A DNA stretch of 64,000 bases from positions 1 to 64,000 of the forward strand of contig JBBSML010000007.1 in NCBI GenBank assembly GCA_038233215.1. The letters run 5' to 3'. This DNA comes from JACDBZ01 sp038233215. GTDB taxonomy: Bacteria > Chloroflexota > Limnocylindria > QHBO01. Positions 16,526 through 25,522 of the stretch are shown one piece after another. A program made the translations under genes and the position numbers. The notes under the pieces are model-generated. The model had not been told where the DNA came from. It searched no databases and saw nothing but the letters and a program-made list of their open reading frames with translations. Each line of letters starts with the position of its first letter. The first letter of the stretch is position 1.

Positions 16526-18597
16526 CAGGCCGCGTCGCCCTCGTCTTCGATCGGCGCAAAGTCATGCTGCAGGCGGGCGAGGAGCGGGCGTCCAGCGAGC
16601 GAAGGGTCGGCGTCGACGATGTCAGTGGCGAGAGCGCGCGCTCGTTGCGCCAACTCGATGTGGCGGGGATCGAAGAGCGAAGCCACGCGGAGCGGTGGAA
16701 GGCCCGACTGTCGCGTTCCGAGCAGGTTGCCCGCGCCGCGGAGCTGGAGGTCGGCCTCCGCGATGGCGAATCCGTCGTTCGAGCCGCGGACCACCTCAAG
16801 TCGCCGCGTGGCGAGCTCATCGGTCACGTCGGACACGAGGATGCAGAAGGACCGATGCCGGCCACGACCCACACGGCCGCGCAATTGGTGGAGCTGCGCC
16901 AGTCCGAAGCGCTCGGCGTCCTCGATGAGGATCACGCTCGCGTTCGGCACGTCGATGCCGACCTCGATCACGGTCGTCGCCACCAGCAGGTCCATCTCGC
17001 CGGCCGCGAAGGCGGTCATTGTCGCGTCCCGCGCCCGCGCCTTCTGTTGGCCATGCACCATCCCGATCCGCAGCTGCGGCAGCGCCGCGCGCAGACGCTC
17101 GGTCTCTGCGTCGGCGCTCGCCACCTGAAGTGCCGAGGACTCCGCAACGAGCGGCACCACCACGAACGACTGGCGTCCCTCTTCGGCCTCGGCCGCCAGG
17201 AAGGCTTCGATCCTCGGTAGCGCGCGCCGGTCGCGGATCTCGGTTCGGATAGGCTCACGTCCGGGCGGCAGCTCATGGATCGTGCTGATCGCCAGATCGC
17301 CGTACACGCTGAGCGCCAGTGTGCGCGGGATCGGCGTGGCCGTCAGCGCCAGCACGTGCGGCTCGCCGCCGCTGCCCTTCGCCTGGAGCGCCGCCCGTTG
17401 TCCGACGCCGAAACGATGCTGCTCATCGACGATCACGAGGCCGAGCCGCGGAAATTCGACCGCCTCGCTTATGACCGCGTGCGTCCCGATCACCACCTCG
17501 GCCGCACCCGCGGCGATGGCATCGTGAATCTCGGTCTTGTGTTTGGGCGCGAGCGATCCGGAGAGAAAGTCGGCCCGCACGCCCAGCCCGGCGAGCAGCG
17601 GTGCCAGCCCGGCATGGTGCTGGCGTGCCAGGATCTCGGTCGGCGCCATCAGTGCGCCCTGCCAGCCGGCGCGTACGGCAGCCGCCAACGCCACCGCGGC
17701 GACCGCGGTCTTGCCGCTACCGACGTCACCTTGGAGCAGGCGGCGCATCGGTTGCTCGTTGGCGATGTCGTCGAGAATCTCGGCAACGGCCGCCGCCTGG
17801 TCGTGGGTCAGGGTGAAGGGTAGTGCGCCGACGATCTTGTTTCGATCTGCCTCTGCTACCGCAATTCGCGGTGCCTTGAGCCCGGCTCGGGCGTCGCGTG
17901 CCTGCGCCAGGGTCAGCTGCAGGGCCAGAAGCTCATCGAAGGCGAGGCGGTCGAGTGCCTCGCTCACGTCGGCCGCCTCCTCGGGAAAGTGCGCAGCGCG
18001 GAGGGCATCGTCGAGCGCAGGCAGGCCGTGGCGCTCGGCATCGGTCAGCGGGTCGGCTACCAACGGCAGCGCATGGTCGAGGATGCGAGCCAGGAGCTCA
18101 CGCAGGCGCTTCTGCGTCACGCCGGCGGTGAGGGGATACACCGGGACTACCCGCGCGGTATGGACCGAGTCGCGCCCGACCGGACTGAATTCGGGCGAGG
18201 TGAACTGCGGTCGCCACCCGCGTTGCGTGACCTTGCCGGATACGATCACCTCGTCCCCCTGCTGGAGGCGTCGCTCGACGTAGCGGCGGCCGAACCAGAT
18301 CGCCTCGGCGCTGCCGGTGTCGTCGGTGAGCTGCGCGATCACGCGCTGCGGACGTCTGCCAAACCCGGGCTCGACCCGGATGGTGGCCACGGTCGCGCGT
18401 GCCGACTGCTTCTCGTCCGGAACGAGCTCGCCCAGCGGCCGTAGCTCGCTGAAGTCGTCGTAGCGGAAGGGCAGATACCAGAGCGCCTCACGCGCTGTGG
18501 TAATGCCCAGACGGGCCAGGCTTGCCATCCCACGCGCCAACGCTGGCATGGTCGTTCGGATCGGCTGATCAAGGTCGCTGCCGACCAGAGTCTTCAC
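16525..18597 (-). CDS. recG: ATP-dependent DNA helicase RecG
   Basis: 690 residues. Remodels stalled forks and branched DNA. An OB-fold wedge domain covers about residues 40-155, then the helicase core: GDVGSGKTAVAAVAL (about 290), IVDEQHRFGVGQR, TATPIPRTLALSVYGD, and motif VI QLRGRVGRGRHRSFC. The start is GTG 18597, overlapping the stop of the small upstream ORF (GTGA at 18594-18597). First large gene of the long minus-strand train. Confidence 0.96.
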   Translation of the reverse strand: MKTLVGSDLDQPIRTTMPALARGMASLARLGITTAREALWYLPFRYDDFSELRPLGELVPDEKQSARATVATIRVEPGFGRRPQRVIAQLTDDTGSAEAIWFGRRYVERRLQQGDEVIVSGKVTQRGWRPQFTSPEFSPVGRDSVHTARVVPVYPLTAGVTQKRLRELLARILDHALPLVADPLTDAERHGLPALDDALRAAHFPEEAADVSEALDRLAFDELLALQLTLAQARDARAGLKAPRIAVAEADRNKIVGALPFTLTHDQAAAVAEILDDIANEQPMRRLLQGDVGSGKTAVAAVALAAAVRAGWQGALMAPTEILARQHHAGLAPLLAGLGVRADFLSGSLAPKHKTEIHDAIAAGAAEVVIGTHAVISEAVEFPRLGLVIVDEQHRFGVGQRAALQAKGSGGEPHVLALTATPIPRTLALSVYGDLAISTIHELPPGREPIRTEIRDRRALPRIEAFLAAEAEEGRQSFVVVPLVAESSALQVASADAETERLRAALPQLRIGMVHGQQKARARDATMTAFAAGEMDLLVATTVIEVGIDVPNASVILIEDAERFGLAQLHQLRGRVGRGRHRSFCILVSDVTDELATRRLEVVRGSNDGFAIAEADLQLRGAGNLLGTRQSGLPPLRVASLFDPRHIELAQRARALATDIVDADPSLAGRPLLARLQHDFAPIEDEGDAA

Positions 18598-18734
18598 GCT
18601 GCTGCGCCCACCGCAACGAAGGCGCAGACCTCCCCGTAGCAAGGCTCGTAGCCGTCATCTGTCCGCACGATGAGCAGCTGGGCATCGATGTTCAGTGGCT
18701 CGTAGCGTCCGTCGAGCGGCCGGCTCGATTGCAT
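18594..18734 (-). CDS. Hypothetical 46-residue protein ahead of recG
   Basis: Short ORF from ATG 18734 whose TGA overlaps the recG GTG, the same coupling seen through the rest of the operon. The product contains RYEPLNIDAQLLIVRT and ends in a small Ala/Val-rich stretch; I do not recognise it. It could be a leader ORF that couples recG translation. Support is the start-stop overlap and GC-rich third positions only. Confidence 0.45.
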   Translation of the reverse strand: MQSSRPLDGRYEPLNIDAQLLIVRTDDGYEPCYGEVCAFVAVGAAA

Positions 18735-18814
18735 GACCCGATCGTAGCGTGCTACCATCCCGATCGCCCGGCGCCGCGCGCGGGCTCCCTTTGTGAGTGG
18801 AGATTCATTCGACC

Positions 18815-19006
18815 ATGGCACGCGTCTGTGACATCTGCGGCAAGCGTCCGATCACCGGCTGGAACCCCCAGTCGGTTGGGATGAACCGCAAGCGCGCACT
18901 GCGCCGATGGCTGCCGAACCTTCAGCCGATGACACTGACCGCCAATGGCAAGGTCACCAAGGTCAAGGCGTGTAGCCGCTGCCGACGGACTGCTCAGAAG
19001 GTCTGA
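18815..19006 (+). CDS. rpmB: Large ribosomal subunit protein bL28
   Basis: 63 residues: MARVCDICGKRPITGW, the basic middle RKRALRRWLPNLQP, and a second Cys pair CSRC near the C-terminus, so this is the zinc-ribbon form. I take ATG 18815, the family start; a GTG at 18797 is in frame but would add six residues. Transcribed away from recG, with about 80 bp shared upstream, and followed by an intrinsic terminator. Confidence 0.96.
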   Translation: MARVCDICGKRPITGWNPQSVGMNRKRALRRWLPNLQPMTLTANGKVTKVKACSRCRRTAQKV

Positions 19007-19028
19007 CTTCACTCCCTGAGATCGCCCC

Positions 19029-19056
19029 GCCCGCGTCGCAACGATGCGGGCGTTGT
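19029..19056 (+). terminator. Intrinsic terminator after rpmB
   Basis: GCCCGC (19029-19034) pairs with GCGGGC (19046-19051) around an 11-base loop, followed by GTTGTTAT. It lies 23 bp after the rpmB stop. Confidence 0.6.
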
Positions 19057-19093
19057 TATGCCCGCTGCCGGGGTCCGGATGATGACCGATGCC

Positions 19094-19254
19094 GTTCGTA
19101 TGCCTCCAGTGGGTGTAGCGGCCACCGAGTGGCCTCATATTCCGCCCGCGGGTGGTCCAGCCAGGCTGGATGGCGAATCGTGGCCGTCTCATGCCACGGG
19201 GGGGGGTACATCCGCGAGCCGTTGGCCGTTACACCCCGCAGGGGAGTACTCGCT
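19094..19254. repeat. Cluster of four degenerate palindromic repeat units
   Basis: Four related units of about 30-38 bp. A inverted copy at 19094-19125; B at 19127-19154; C at 19178-19215; D at 19221-19254. Each has a GTGGCC or TTGGCCG-type start, then a C-rich block facing a G-rich block (for example CCCCGCAGGGG in D). Units A and B meet head to head in GGCCAC-CGA-GTGGCC. This fills most of the 289-bp gap between rpmB and dtd; no gene is apparent in it. Confidence 0.5.
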
Positions 19255-19295
19255 GCACCCATTGTGTAGCCGACGCGTCGCGCGCACAGGTGGAC

Positions 19296-19748
19296 TCAGC
19301 TCAGGTCCCGGTCGGAGTCGAGGACGAGGGTGAAGGGGCCGTCGTTCACCAGCTCGAGGGCCATCTCGGCCCCGAAGCGACCTGTTTGGACATGCTGACC
19401 CGCTGCACGCAGCCGCTCAACGAATCGGTCCACCAGCGGCGTGGCGATTTTCGGCAGCGCCGCCGCGGTAAAGCCGGGACGCCGCCCACGCCGGAGGTCG
19501 GCATAGAGCGTGAATTGGCTCACCACGAGGAGCGCGCCACCGACATCGGCGATGTCGTGATTGGTTCGCCCTTCCGCGTCCTCGAAATATCGGAGGCCGA
19601 TGAGCTTGTCCGCCATGCGCTCGATGATCTCGGGTGTGTCCCCGGTACCGATGCCGACCAGCACGGCCGCGCCAATTCCGATCGTTCCGAGCAGCTCATC
19701 GCCGGCACGCACGGAGGCGTGGGTGACGCGTTGCACGACCAGGCGCAT
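19296..19748 (-). CDS. dtd: D-aminoacyl-tRNA deacylase
   Basis: 150 residues. Hydrolyses D-amino acids and glycine wrongly attached to tRNA. The start MRLVVQRVTHASV, the SQFTLYADLRRGRRPGF motif and the C-terminal NDGPFTLVLDS (usually N-GPVT) are recognisable. Last gene of the ileS-led train, 4 bp after the DUF4015 gene. Confidence 0.95.
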   Translation of the reverse strand: MRLVVQRVTHASVRAGDELLGTIGIGAAVLVGIGTGDTPEIIERMADKLIGLRYFEDAEGRTNHDIADVGGALLVVSQFTLYADLRRGRRPGFTAAALPKIATPLVDRFVERLRAAGQHVQTGRFGAEMALELVNDGPFTLVLDSDRDLS

Positions 19749-19752
19749 CGTC

Positions 19753-21402
19753 CTAGGGAGAGGCTGAGGGGCTCGCGCTGGCCGACTCCGCTGGGCTCGA
19801 TGCCGGCTCAGGGTCTGCGGAGGTCATCGGCCCGTCGTCCTCGTTCTCGCGCGGTGGACCGAGCGCTGCCTCCGTGAAGGCGGCGCGTGCGTTCCAGATC
19901 ATCCAGCCCTTCGCGTCATTGTCGGCAGCGGCCTGGAACTGGGCTTGGACCTGGTCAGCCGTGTACGGCGGAAAGGGCCCGTAGCCGAAGTCCTGGATCC
20001 ATGGCCGAATGACAACCGGCAGGCCGTCCGCCTGCTCGCTCATGACCTTGAGCGTCTCGTCGATGACCTCGTAGGGATGGTTGTTCGGCACATCGAAGCC
20101 GAAGACGCCGGGACCGTAATGGCTGGGGTACACCATCGGGTTGAAGTAATCGACGTACGGCATGATCACCTCCGGCCGCTGCCCGATGCCCTGGTCATCC
20201 GGCACGATGAAACTGATCGGGAAGACGTCGGCTCCCAGGAACGTTCGCGTCATCTCGAGCTCCTCGCTCACCACCCGCAGCACGCGCTGGATCGCCGGCA
20301 GGCGGAAGGACTGCGTGTTCGGCAGGTTCGTATCGGCGACATCGTACGGGCCGTCGCTGAAGAACCGGATGTAGTCGAGCTGTACCTCGTCGAAGCCCTT
20401 GGCAGCGAGATCTCCGGCGATACTCGCGACGTACTCCGCGACGCCCGGCGCCGATGGATCCAGCCACGCGCCGCCGATATTGTCGCGCCACGGTTCGCCG
20501 GTTGCGCTGTTGCGGACCGCCAGCTCAGGACGGGCCACTGCACTCGTGTTGTCCTTCATGACGACCATCCGCGCGATCGTGTAGATCCCGCGCTCCTCGA
20601 GGATCGGCAGGATCTCCGCCAGATCGAAGACCGGTGTCTCACGCACGGCGCCGACCGCGACCGCCGAAGGAAGGTCGGTGGCGTAGTACAGGCGCCCGTC
20701 GGTCTCCTTGACGTCGATGACGAGCGCATTGGCCTCCGTGCGATCCAACAGGTCGAGCATCGCATCGAGCCGGCCCGGCGCCTCGAAAATGGCCGACGGC
20801 GCATACAGGGCGCGCGCCGCGAACGGTTCCATGGCGACATCCTGGGTCATCTCACCGGCGGGCTGGATCTCGCCCAGCCGATAGCCGGGCATCTTGTACA
20901 CCAGCGCCGCATTCTCGGGTAGCTCCGCGAGCTCGTACGCACCATCCTCGTCGGTTTCCGTACTGAGCTCGCCACCCTCGACGAAAACGCGGACGCCCTC
21001 GAGCGGCTCACCGTCAGGATCAGAGACGACACCTCTGACCACGTTCGGCCGGATCTCGATGCGCAGGTCTCCTTCACCGGGGACGGTTCCCGATTCGGAG
21101 TCATGTCCCTCCGCGGTGACCTCGACCCTCGCACCCCGCATCGCCGTCACGCTGGCCGATCCACCTGCCGCGGTGCGAACCGCGCTCTCACCGGTTCGGA
21201 CCTCGGCATCGGGCACCGTCTCTTCGGTACCGAGCGCCACCACGGTCACCGTCACCTCGCGCGGCTGCTCCGGCGTAGGCGCAGGGGTCGACGTGGGAGC
21301 GAACGGCAGCTGGGGGCCTTCCTGGCTGCACGCCACGGCGAGTATCGTGATGAGCATCAGGGCGAATCCGGGCAGGAGGGATCGGCGAGACAGCAGCGTC
21401 AA
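19753..21402 (-). CDS. Putative glycoside hydrolase (DUF4015) lipoprotein
   Basis: 549 residues. An N-terminal signal with an ILAVAC lipobox (Cys about 25) and a Pro/Thr linker are followed by two beta-sandwich stretches, the second a carboxypeptidase-regulatory-like repeat (GVVSDPDGEPLEGVRV), then a TIM-barrel-like DUF4015 domain from about residue 195 (ANALVIDVKETDGRLYY, GFDEVQLDYIRF, YPSHYGPG). The tail is Ser/Ala/Pro-rich. Probably attached outside the membrane and acting on a polysaccharide that cannot be named. Start is TTG overlapping the rpe stop. Confidence 0.8.
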   Translation of the reverse strand: MTLLSRRSLLPGFALMLITILAVACSQEGPQLPFAPTSTPAPTPEQPREVTVTVVALGTEETVPDAEVRTGESAVRTAAGGSASVTAMRGARVEVTAEGHDSESGTVPGEGDLRIEIRPNVVRGVVSDPDGEPLEGVRVFVEGGELSTETDEDGAYELAELPENAALVYKMPGYRLGEIQPAGEMTQDVAMEPFAARALYAPSAIFEAPGRLDAMLDLLDRTEANALVIDVKETDGRLYYATDLPSAVAVGAVRETPVFDLAEILPILEERGIYTIARMVVMKDNTSAVARPELAVRNSATGEPWRDNIGGAWLDPSAPGVAEYVASIAGDLAAKGFDEVQLDYIRFFSDGPYDVADTNLPNTQSFRLPAIQRVLRVVSEELEMTRTFLGADVFPISFIVPDDQGIGQRPEVIMPYVDYFNPMVYPSHYGPGVFGFDVPNNHPYEVIDETLKVMSEQADGLPVVIRPWIQDFGYGPFPPYTADQVQAQFQAAADNDAKGWMIWNARAAFTEAALGPPRENEDDGPMTSADPEPASSPAESASASPSASP

Positions 21403-22106
21403 GTCCTTTCGGTATCGGTATCGGTATCGGTATCGCGGCGACCGCGTGCCGCGGCGCGAAGTGCGGCGACGGTGGGGCCCAAATCGCCATGGGTACTGTA
21501 CAGGGCGCTGCCAGTGACGAGAACATCGGCGCCCGCCGCATGCGCGCGGCCGATGGTCTTGAGGCTGACTCCGCCATCGACCGCAATGGACAGATCGAGG
21601 TTGCGGTGCCGGATCTCGGCCGCAAGCGCCGAGAGCTTATGGACGACCCCCTCGATGAACGGCTGCCCTCCCCAACCGGGGTAAACGGTCATGACGAGCA
21701 GAAGGTCCACGCGCTCGAGGTACGCGGCCACCGCATCGGCGCGGGTGCCGGGGTTAAGCGCGATGCCGGGTCGTTTGCCGGCCCGCTCGATCGCCTCGAT
21801 CACCGCGGAAGGATCGTCATCCGCCTCGACATGGAAGACGATCAGGTCGCTGCCGGCATCGGCGAATCGTTCAACGTAGGCCAGCGGATTGCTGATCATC
21901 AGGTGGGTGTGGAAGGGCAGCTCTGTCTCGGGCCGCACGGCTGCGACCACCACCGGACCCATGGTCAGGTTGTCGACGAAGTGACCGTCCATGACATCGA
22001 GGTGCACCGAGTCGACCCGTGCGTCTGCGGCGCGCCGGACCTCGGCCCCGAGCTGGGCGAAATCTGCGTTCAGGATACTGGCGCTGATGTGTGGGTCGCC
22101 CGTCAC
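21399..22106 (-). CDS. rpe: Ribulose-phosphate 3-epimerase
   Basis: 235 residues. Interconverts ribulose-5-P and xylulose-5-P. TIM-barrel motifs: ISASILNADFAQLG, VHLDVMDGHFVDNLTMGP, MTVYPGWGGQPF and IAVDGGVSL. The start is GTG 22106, overlapping the rlmN stop (GTGA). The C-terminus ends with a DT repeat encoded by a 4x hexanucleotide. Confidence 0.96.
   Translation of the reverse strand: MTGDPHISASILNADFAQLGAEVRRAADARVDSVHLDVMDGHFVDNLTMGPVVVAAVRPETELPFHTHLMISNPLAYVERFADAGSDLIVFHVEADDDPSAVIEAIERAGKRPGIALNPGTRADAVAAYLERVDLLLVMTVYPGWGGQPFIEGVVHKLSALAAEIRHRNLDLSIAVDGGVSLKTIGRAHAAGADVLVTGSALYSTHGDLGPTVAALRAAARGRRDTDTDTDTERT
21411..21434. repeat. 4x GGTATC hexanucleotide repeat in the rpe 3' end
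   Basis: Four perfect tandem copies of GGTATC (+ strand), read on the minus strand as alternating Asp-Thr codons at the Rpe C-terminus. Copy-number change would keep the frame and only lengthen or shorten the tail. Confidence 0.85.
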
Positions 22107-23254
22107 GACGATGTGGCCGCCAGCGCCGCCGCCTCCCGCGCCTCGCGCATGGAGCGGCCGGAAAGCTGCGCATGGAGCTGGCCACACGCAGCATCGATCT
22201 CGCGGCCGCGCGTATCGCGTACCGTGACCGAGACGCCCGCGCCTCGCAGGCGGTCAACGAACCGTTCGATGCCGGCCGCCGGCGTCCCACTCCAGCGCGA
22301 GCCCGGTGTCGGGTTGAGCGGGATCAGGTTCAGGTGCGAGCGCCAGCCGCGGGCGATGTCGATCAGCCCATCTGCCTGCTCATCGGTGTCATTGAGCCCG
22401 TCGATCATCACGTACTCGAGGCTCACCCGCCGTCCGGTGCGCGCAGCAAAGCGCCGCCCCGCCGCCACGACCTCCCTGATCGGCCACTTGCGATTGATCG
22501 GCACCAATTCGTCGCGCAGCGAGTCGGTCGCGGCATGGAGGCTGATGGCCAGATTGACCTGCGGCAACGCTTCGATCATGCGATCCATGCCGGGCACCAC
22601 GCCCGAGGTGCTGACGGTGATGTGGCGCGCACCGATCCCCAGGCGTTGCGGATCGTTCAGGAGCCGCACCGCCTCGAACACCCGATCGGAATTGTTGAGC
22701 GGCTCTCCCATGCCCATGAACACGACGTTGTAGTGACCGGTCTTGGCATCACCCAGGGCATTCCACGGCCGCCGGTGCCAGTGGAGCACCTGGTCGACGA
22801 TCTCGCCCGCGGTGAGCTGACGTCCGAACCCGGCCTGCCCGGTGGCGCAGAACGGGCAGTTCACCGCGCAGCCGGCCTGGGAGCTGATGCAGATCGTCGT
22901 ACGTTCCGACATGGCGCCGCGTGCCGCGTACCGCATCAGCACCGACTCGATGCGCTGCCCATCTGCCATCTCATGGACCGCCTTGGCCGTCATGCCACTA
23001 TCGGCGCCGATGACGTGACTGTCCACGATGGTGCTGAAGCGGAATGCCTGCGCGACTTCGGAACGGAGCGCAACAGGGAGGTCGGTGAGATCATTGAAGC
23101 CCCCCACCTCGGGCCGATGGGCGCCCGAGAGAACCTGATCGACCCGATACGGCGGCTCGCCGCGGGCTGTGAGCCACGCGGCGAGCGATGGGGAGTCGAT
23201 CTCGCTGATCGCCGGCGGTGGGCCGGCGAGGGAAAGCTCAGTCACGTCGTCCAA
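22103..23254 (-). CDS. rlmN: Dual-specificity 23S/tRNA adenine-C2 methyltransferase RlmN
   Basis: Radical-SAM enzyme methylating A2503 of 23S rRNA and A37 of some tRNAs. 383 residues. The 4Fe-4S motif is CAVNCPFCATGQ (C-x3-C-x2-C), followed by VVFMGMGEPL and the C-terminal catalytic Cys region (IDAACGQL). The frame begins at TTG 23254; GTG 23245 is an equally likely start. It overlaps the preceding peptidase gene slightly and couples to rpe at its end. Confidence 0.95.
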   Translation of the reverse strand: MDDVTELSLAGPPPAISEIDSPSLAAWLTARGEPPYRVDQVLSGAHRPEVGGFNDLTDLPVALRSEVAQAFRFSTIVDSHVIGADSGMTAKAVHEMADGQRIESVLMRYAARGAMSERTTICISSQAGCAVNCPFCATGQAGFGRQLTAGEIVDQVLHWHRRPWNALGDAKTGHYNVVFMGMGEPLNNSDRVFEAVRLLNDPQRLGIGARHITVSTSGVVPGMDRMIEALPQVNLAISLHAATDSLRDELVPINRKWPIREVVAAGRRFAARTGRRVSLEYVMIDGLNDTDEQADGLIDIARGWRSHLNLIPLNPTPGSRWSGTPAAGIERFVDRLRGAGVSVTVRDTRGREIDAACGQLHAQLSGRSMREAREAAALAATSS

Positions 23255-23963
23255 AGATGAGCCACGCGTAATAGATGAAGGTCAGGAGCGCGGTCAGCGC
23301 GCCTGCGACATACGTCCAGGCCGCTGCCTTGAGCACCTCGCGTGCGCCGGTCTGCTTCTCGCCCACCATGCCGAGGCCATTGACGAAGGCCAGCGCCTTG
23401 CCGGACGCGCCGATCTCGACTGGCAGGGTGGCGAAGGTGAACAGGACCGCAGCGCCGAAGCCGATAAGTCCCACGATGGCCAATCCGGTGATCTGGAGGA
23501 ACACGCCGGCAATGACGAGCCACGGCGCGATGCCCGAGCCGAACTGCGCGGCCGGCACGATTGCCTGGCGCAGCTTCATGGCAGGCTCACCCGCGTGGTC
23601 CTGGAGCGCGTGCCCGACCTCGTGCGCGATGACTGCGGCCGCAGCAACCGACAGGCGCGGCGCGCTGCTCGTGACCCCGGCAGTCGAGAGCGCCGAGGCG
23701 TCGGCGACCTGGGTGCTGACTCGCAGCACCTTGCCGCGTGGGTCGTAATGGTCCGTCAGCTTCCCCGGGGTCGGCTCGATCTTGACGTGCTGGAGGCCCT
23801 GACGGTCCAGGAGCCGGCGTGCGAAGTCGAACGCATCAACGTTCATGCCGGAGTCCACCTTGGACCACTTGCCGTAGGTCGACTTCACCCGCCACGCCGC
23901 CCAACCGGTGATGGCCAGGGTCGGGAGCAGAACGGCGACGATGTAGATCGGATCGAAAATCAT
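23238..23963 (-). CDS. YugP-type neutral zinc metallopeptidase
   Basis: 241-residue membrane peptidase of the Zn_peptidase_2 family. An N-terminal membrane helix (about 5-22), the zinc site HEVGHAL at 114-120, and at least three helices in the second half (WLVIAGVFLQITGLAIVGLIGF region, and a C-terminal YVAGALTALLTFIYY). Start ATG 23963 has GGAGGTG 9 bases upstream. A TATACT box at 23994-23999 may give it its own promoter in the fmt-peptidase gap. Confidence 0.87.
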   Translation of the reverse strand: MIFDPIYIVAVLLPTLAITGWAAWRVKSTYGKWSKVDSGMNVDAFDFARRLLDRQGLQHVKIEPTPGKLTDHYDPRGKVLRVSTQVADASALSTAGVTSSAPRLSVAAAAVIAHEVGHALQDHAGEPAMKLRQAIVPAAQFGSGIAPWLVIAGVFLQITGLAIVGLIGFGAAVLFTFATLPVEIGASGKALAFVNGLGMVGEKQTGAREVLKAAAWTYVAGALTALLTFIYYAWLIFGRRD

Positions 23964-24037
23964 CGATGGCCCACCTCCGTGAGGGCTGCACCGAGTATAT
24001 CCGACCTGCTCCTGACTCACGTTGAGGACCCTCGGAG

Positions 24038-24994
24038 CTACTGGGTCATCTCAAGCGACCGATGTGCGCCGAGCAGGACATGCTCCCGACCCAGCCCGCG
24101 GCGCCAGGCCTCGGCCGGCATGGTGGCACGTCCCTCCGGCTGCACGATCTCGAGCGCGAGACCGCCCTTCCCACACGCCACGCTGGGGATCTCACCCGGG
24201 AGAAGGGAGCCCACCGGCATATTGTCGACACCGGATACCGGACGGGCCCGCCGGATGTGAATGCGCCGACCGTCGATGGAGGTCCAGGTGCCAGGCCACG
24301 GCTGGAGCGCTCGCACCTGGCGATCGATCTCGACGGCAGTCCGCTGCCAGTCGATCCAACCGTCGGCGCGCACGAACGGGTGGACATGGGTTGCCGCGGC
24401 ATCATCCTGCGGCTCCGAGTGGATTGGTCCTGACGCCCAGCGCTCGAGCTCCGTCGGAACGACGTCGGCGGCCAGGTCGGCGAGGGTCGCCTCCAGCTCC
24501 GGCGTCGTCTCGCGGCCGCCGAGGGATATGGGCCAGCGTCGGACGACAGGCCCGGCGTCGAGTTCGGCGGTCATGATCATCAGCGTCACGCCACCCTCGC
24601 CGTCGCCGGCCAGGATGGTGCCGGCCACCGGGGCGGCCCCACGGTGTCGGGGAAGGAGCGAAGGGTGCACGTTGAGTGGCGGCCGGGTCGCGACGTCGAG
24701 GAGGTCCTGGGGCACCAGCTGGCCGTATGCCACCAGGACCAGGCCATCCGGGGCAAAGGCGCGCAGTGCTTCCCGCGACATCTCCGACCGGAGTCGCTGG
24801 GGCGTCATCACCTGGATCCCGTGCTCGCGTGCGAACATCGCGACCGGCGTTGCTCGGAGCTGGAGTCGGCGTCCCGCCGGACGGTCGGGCTGACTGATGA
24901 TCACCAGCTCGTCGGCCAGCCCCATCACGCGCGACAGGAGCGGAACGCCGAACGCGCCCGTGCCGAGGAACGCAATTCGACCGATACCAGCCAC
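24038..24994 (-). CDS. fmt: Methionyl-tRNA formyltransferase
   Basis: 318 residues. Formylates initiator Met-tRNA. The formyl-transfer motif NVHPSLLPRHRGAAP is followed by GVTLMIMTAELDAGPV, and a C-terminal beta-barrel RNA-binding domain covers about 205-310. The def stop and the fmt start are immediately adjacent (24995/24994), the classic priA-def-fmt order. Confidence 0.96.
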   Translation of the reverse strand: MAGIGRIAFLGTGAFGVPLLSRVMGLADELVIISQPDRPAGRRLQLRATPVAMFAREHGIQVMTPQRLRSEMSREALRAFAPDGLVLVAYGQLVPQDLLDVATRPPLNVHPSLLPRHRGAAPVAGTILAGDGEGGVTLMIMTAELDAGPVVRRWPISLGGRETTPELEATLADLAADVVPTELERWASGPIHSEPQDDAAATHVHPFVRADGWIDWQRTAVEIDRQVRALQPWPGTWTSIDGRRIHIRRARPVSGVDNMPVGSLLPGEIPSVACGKGGLALEIVQPEGRATMPAEAWRRGLGREHVLLGAHRSLEMTQ

Positions 24995-25513
24995 TCAGAT
25001 CCCGGCGGCCGCTTCTTCCTCGACCCGCTCGGACGCGTCGCGGACGCGCACCAGTTCATCGAGCGTTTCGAGATAGTCGACATAGAGCGTCCCGTTGAGG
25101 TGATCGATCTCATGCTGGAGGGCCCGGGCGAGGAGCTCCGTGCCCTTGATGCGGAACTCCCTGCCATGGCGGTCCCGCGCCTTGACGGCCACCTTCGCAT
25201 GCCGGGTGATCTCGGCGACGTAGCCCGGGATGGACAGGCAGCCTTCCCAGTCGATCTCTTCACCGGAGACCTTGACGACCTGGGGATTCACGAGCTCGGT
25301 GATTCGGTCATCCACCTCGATGACCGCGACCTGGAGCGGGATGCCGATCTGGTTGGCCGCCAGGCCCACGCCGGGGGCGTCACGCATCGTCTCGAGCATG
25401 TCATCGAGCAGTCGGTGCAGGCTTGCGTCGAAGGTTGAAACACGCTTCGTTCGCTCGCGCAGGATCGGTTCTTCGGCGGTGAGAATGCGGCGGATGGCCA
25501 TGGCGCTGCGCAT
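24995..25513 (-). CDS. def: Peptide deformylase
   Basis: Removes the N-formyl group from new proteins; metal enzyme. All three family motifs are present: GVGLAANQIG, EGCLSIPG and QHEIDHLNG. 172 residues from ATG 25513; an ATG four codons on (25501, MAIRRILTAEEP) fits the family start better. Between priA and fmt. Confidence 0.96.
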   Translation of the reverse strand: MRSAMAIRRILTAEEPILRERTKRVSTFDASLHRLLDDMLETMRDAPGVGLAANQIGIPLQVAVIEVDDRITELVNPQVVKVSGEEIDWEGCLSIPGYVAEITRHAKVAVKARDRHGREFRIKGTELLARALQHEIDHLNGTLYVDYLETLDELVRVRDASERVEEEAAAGI

Positions 25514-25522
25514 TGTACCGAT

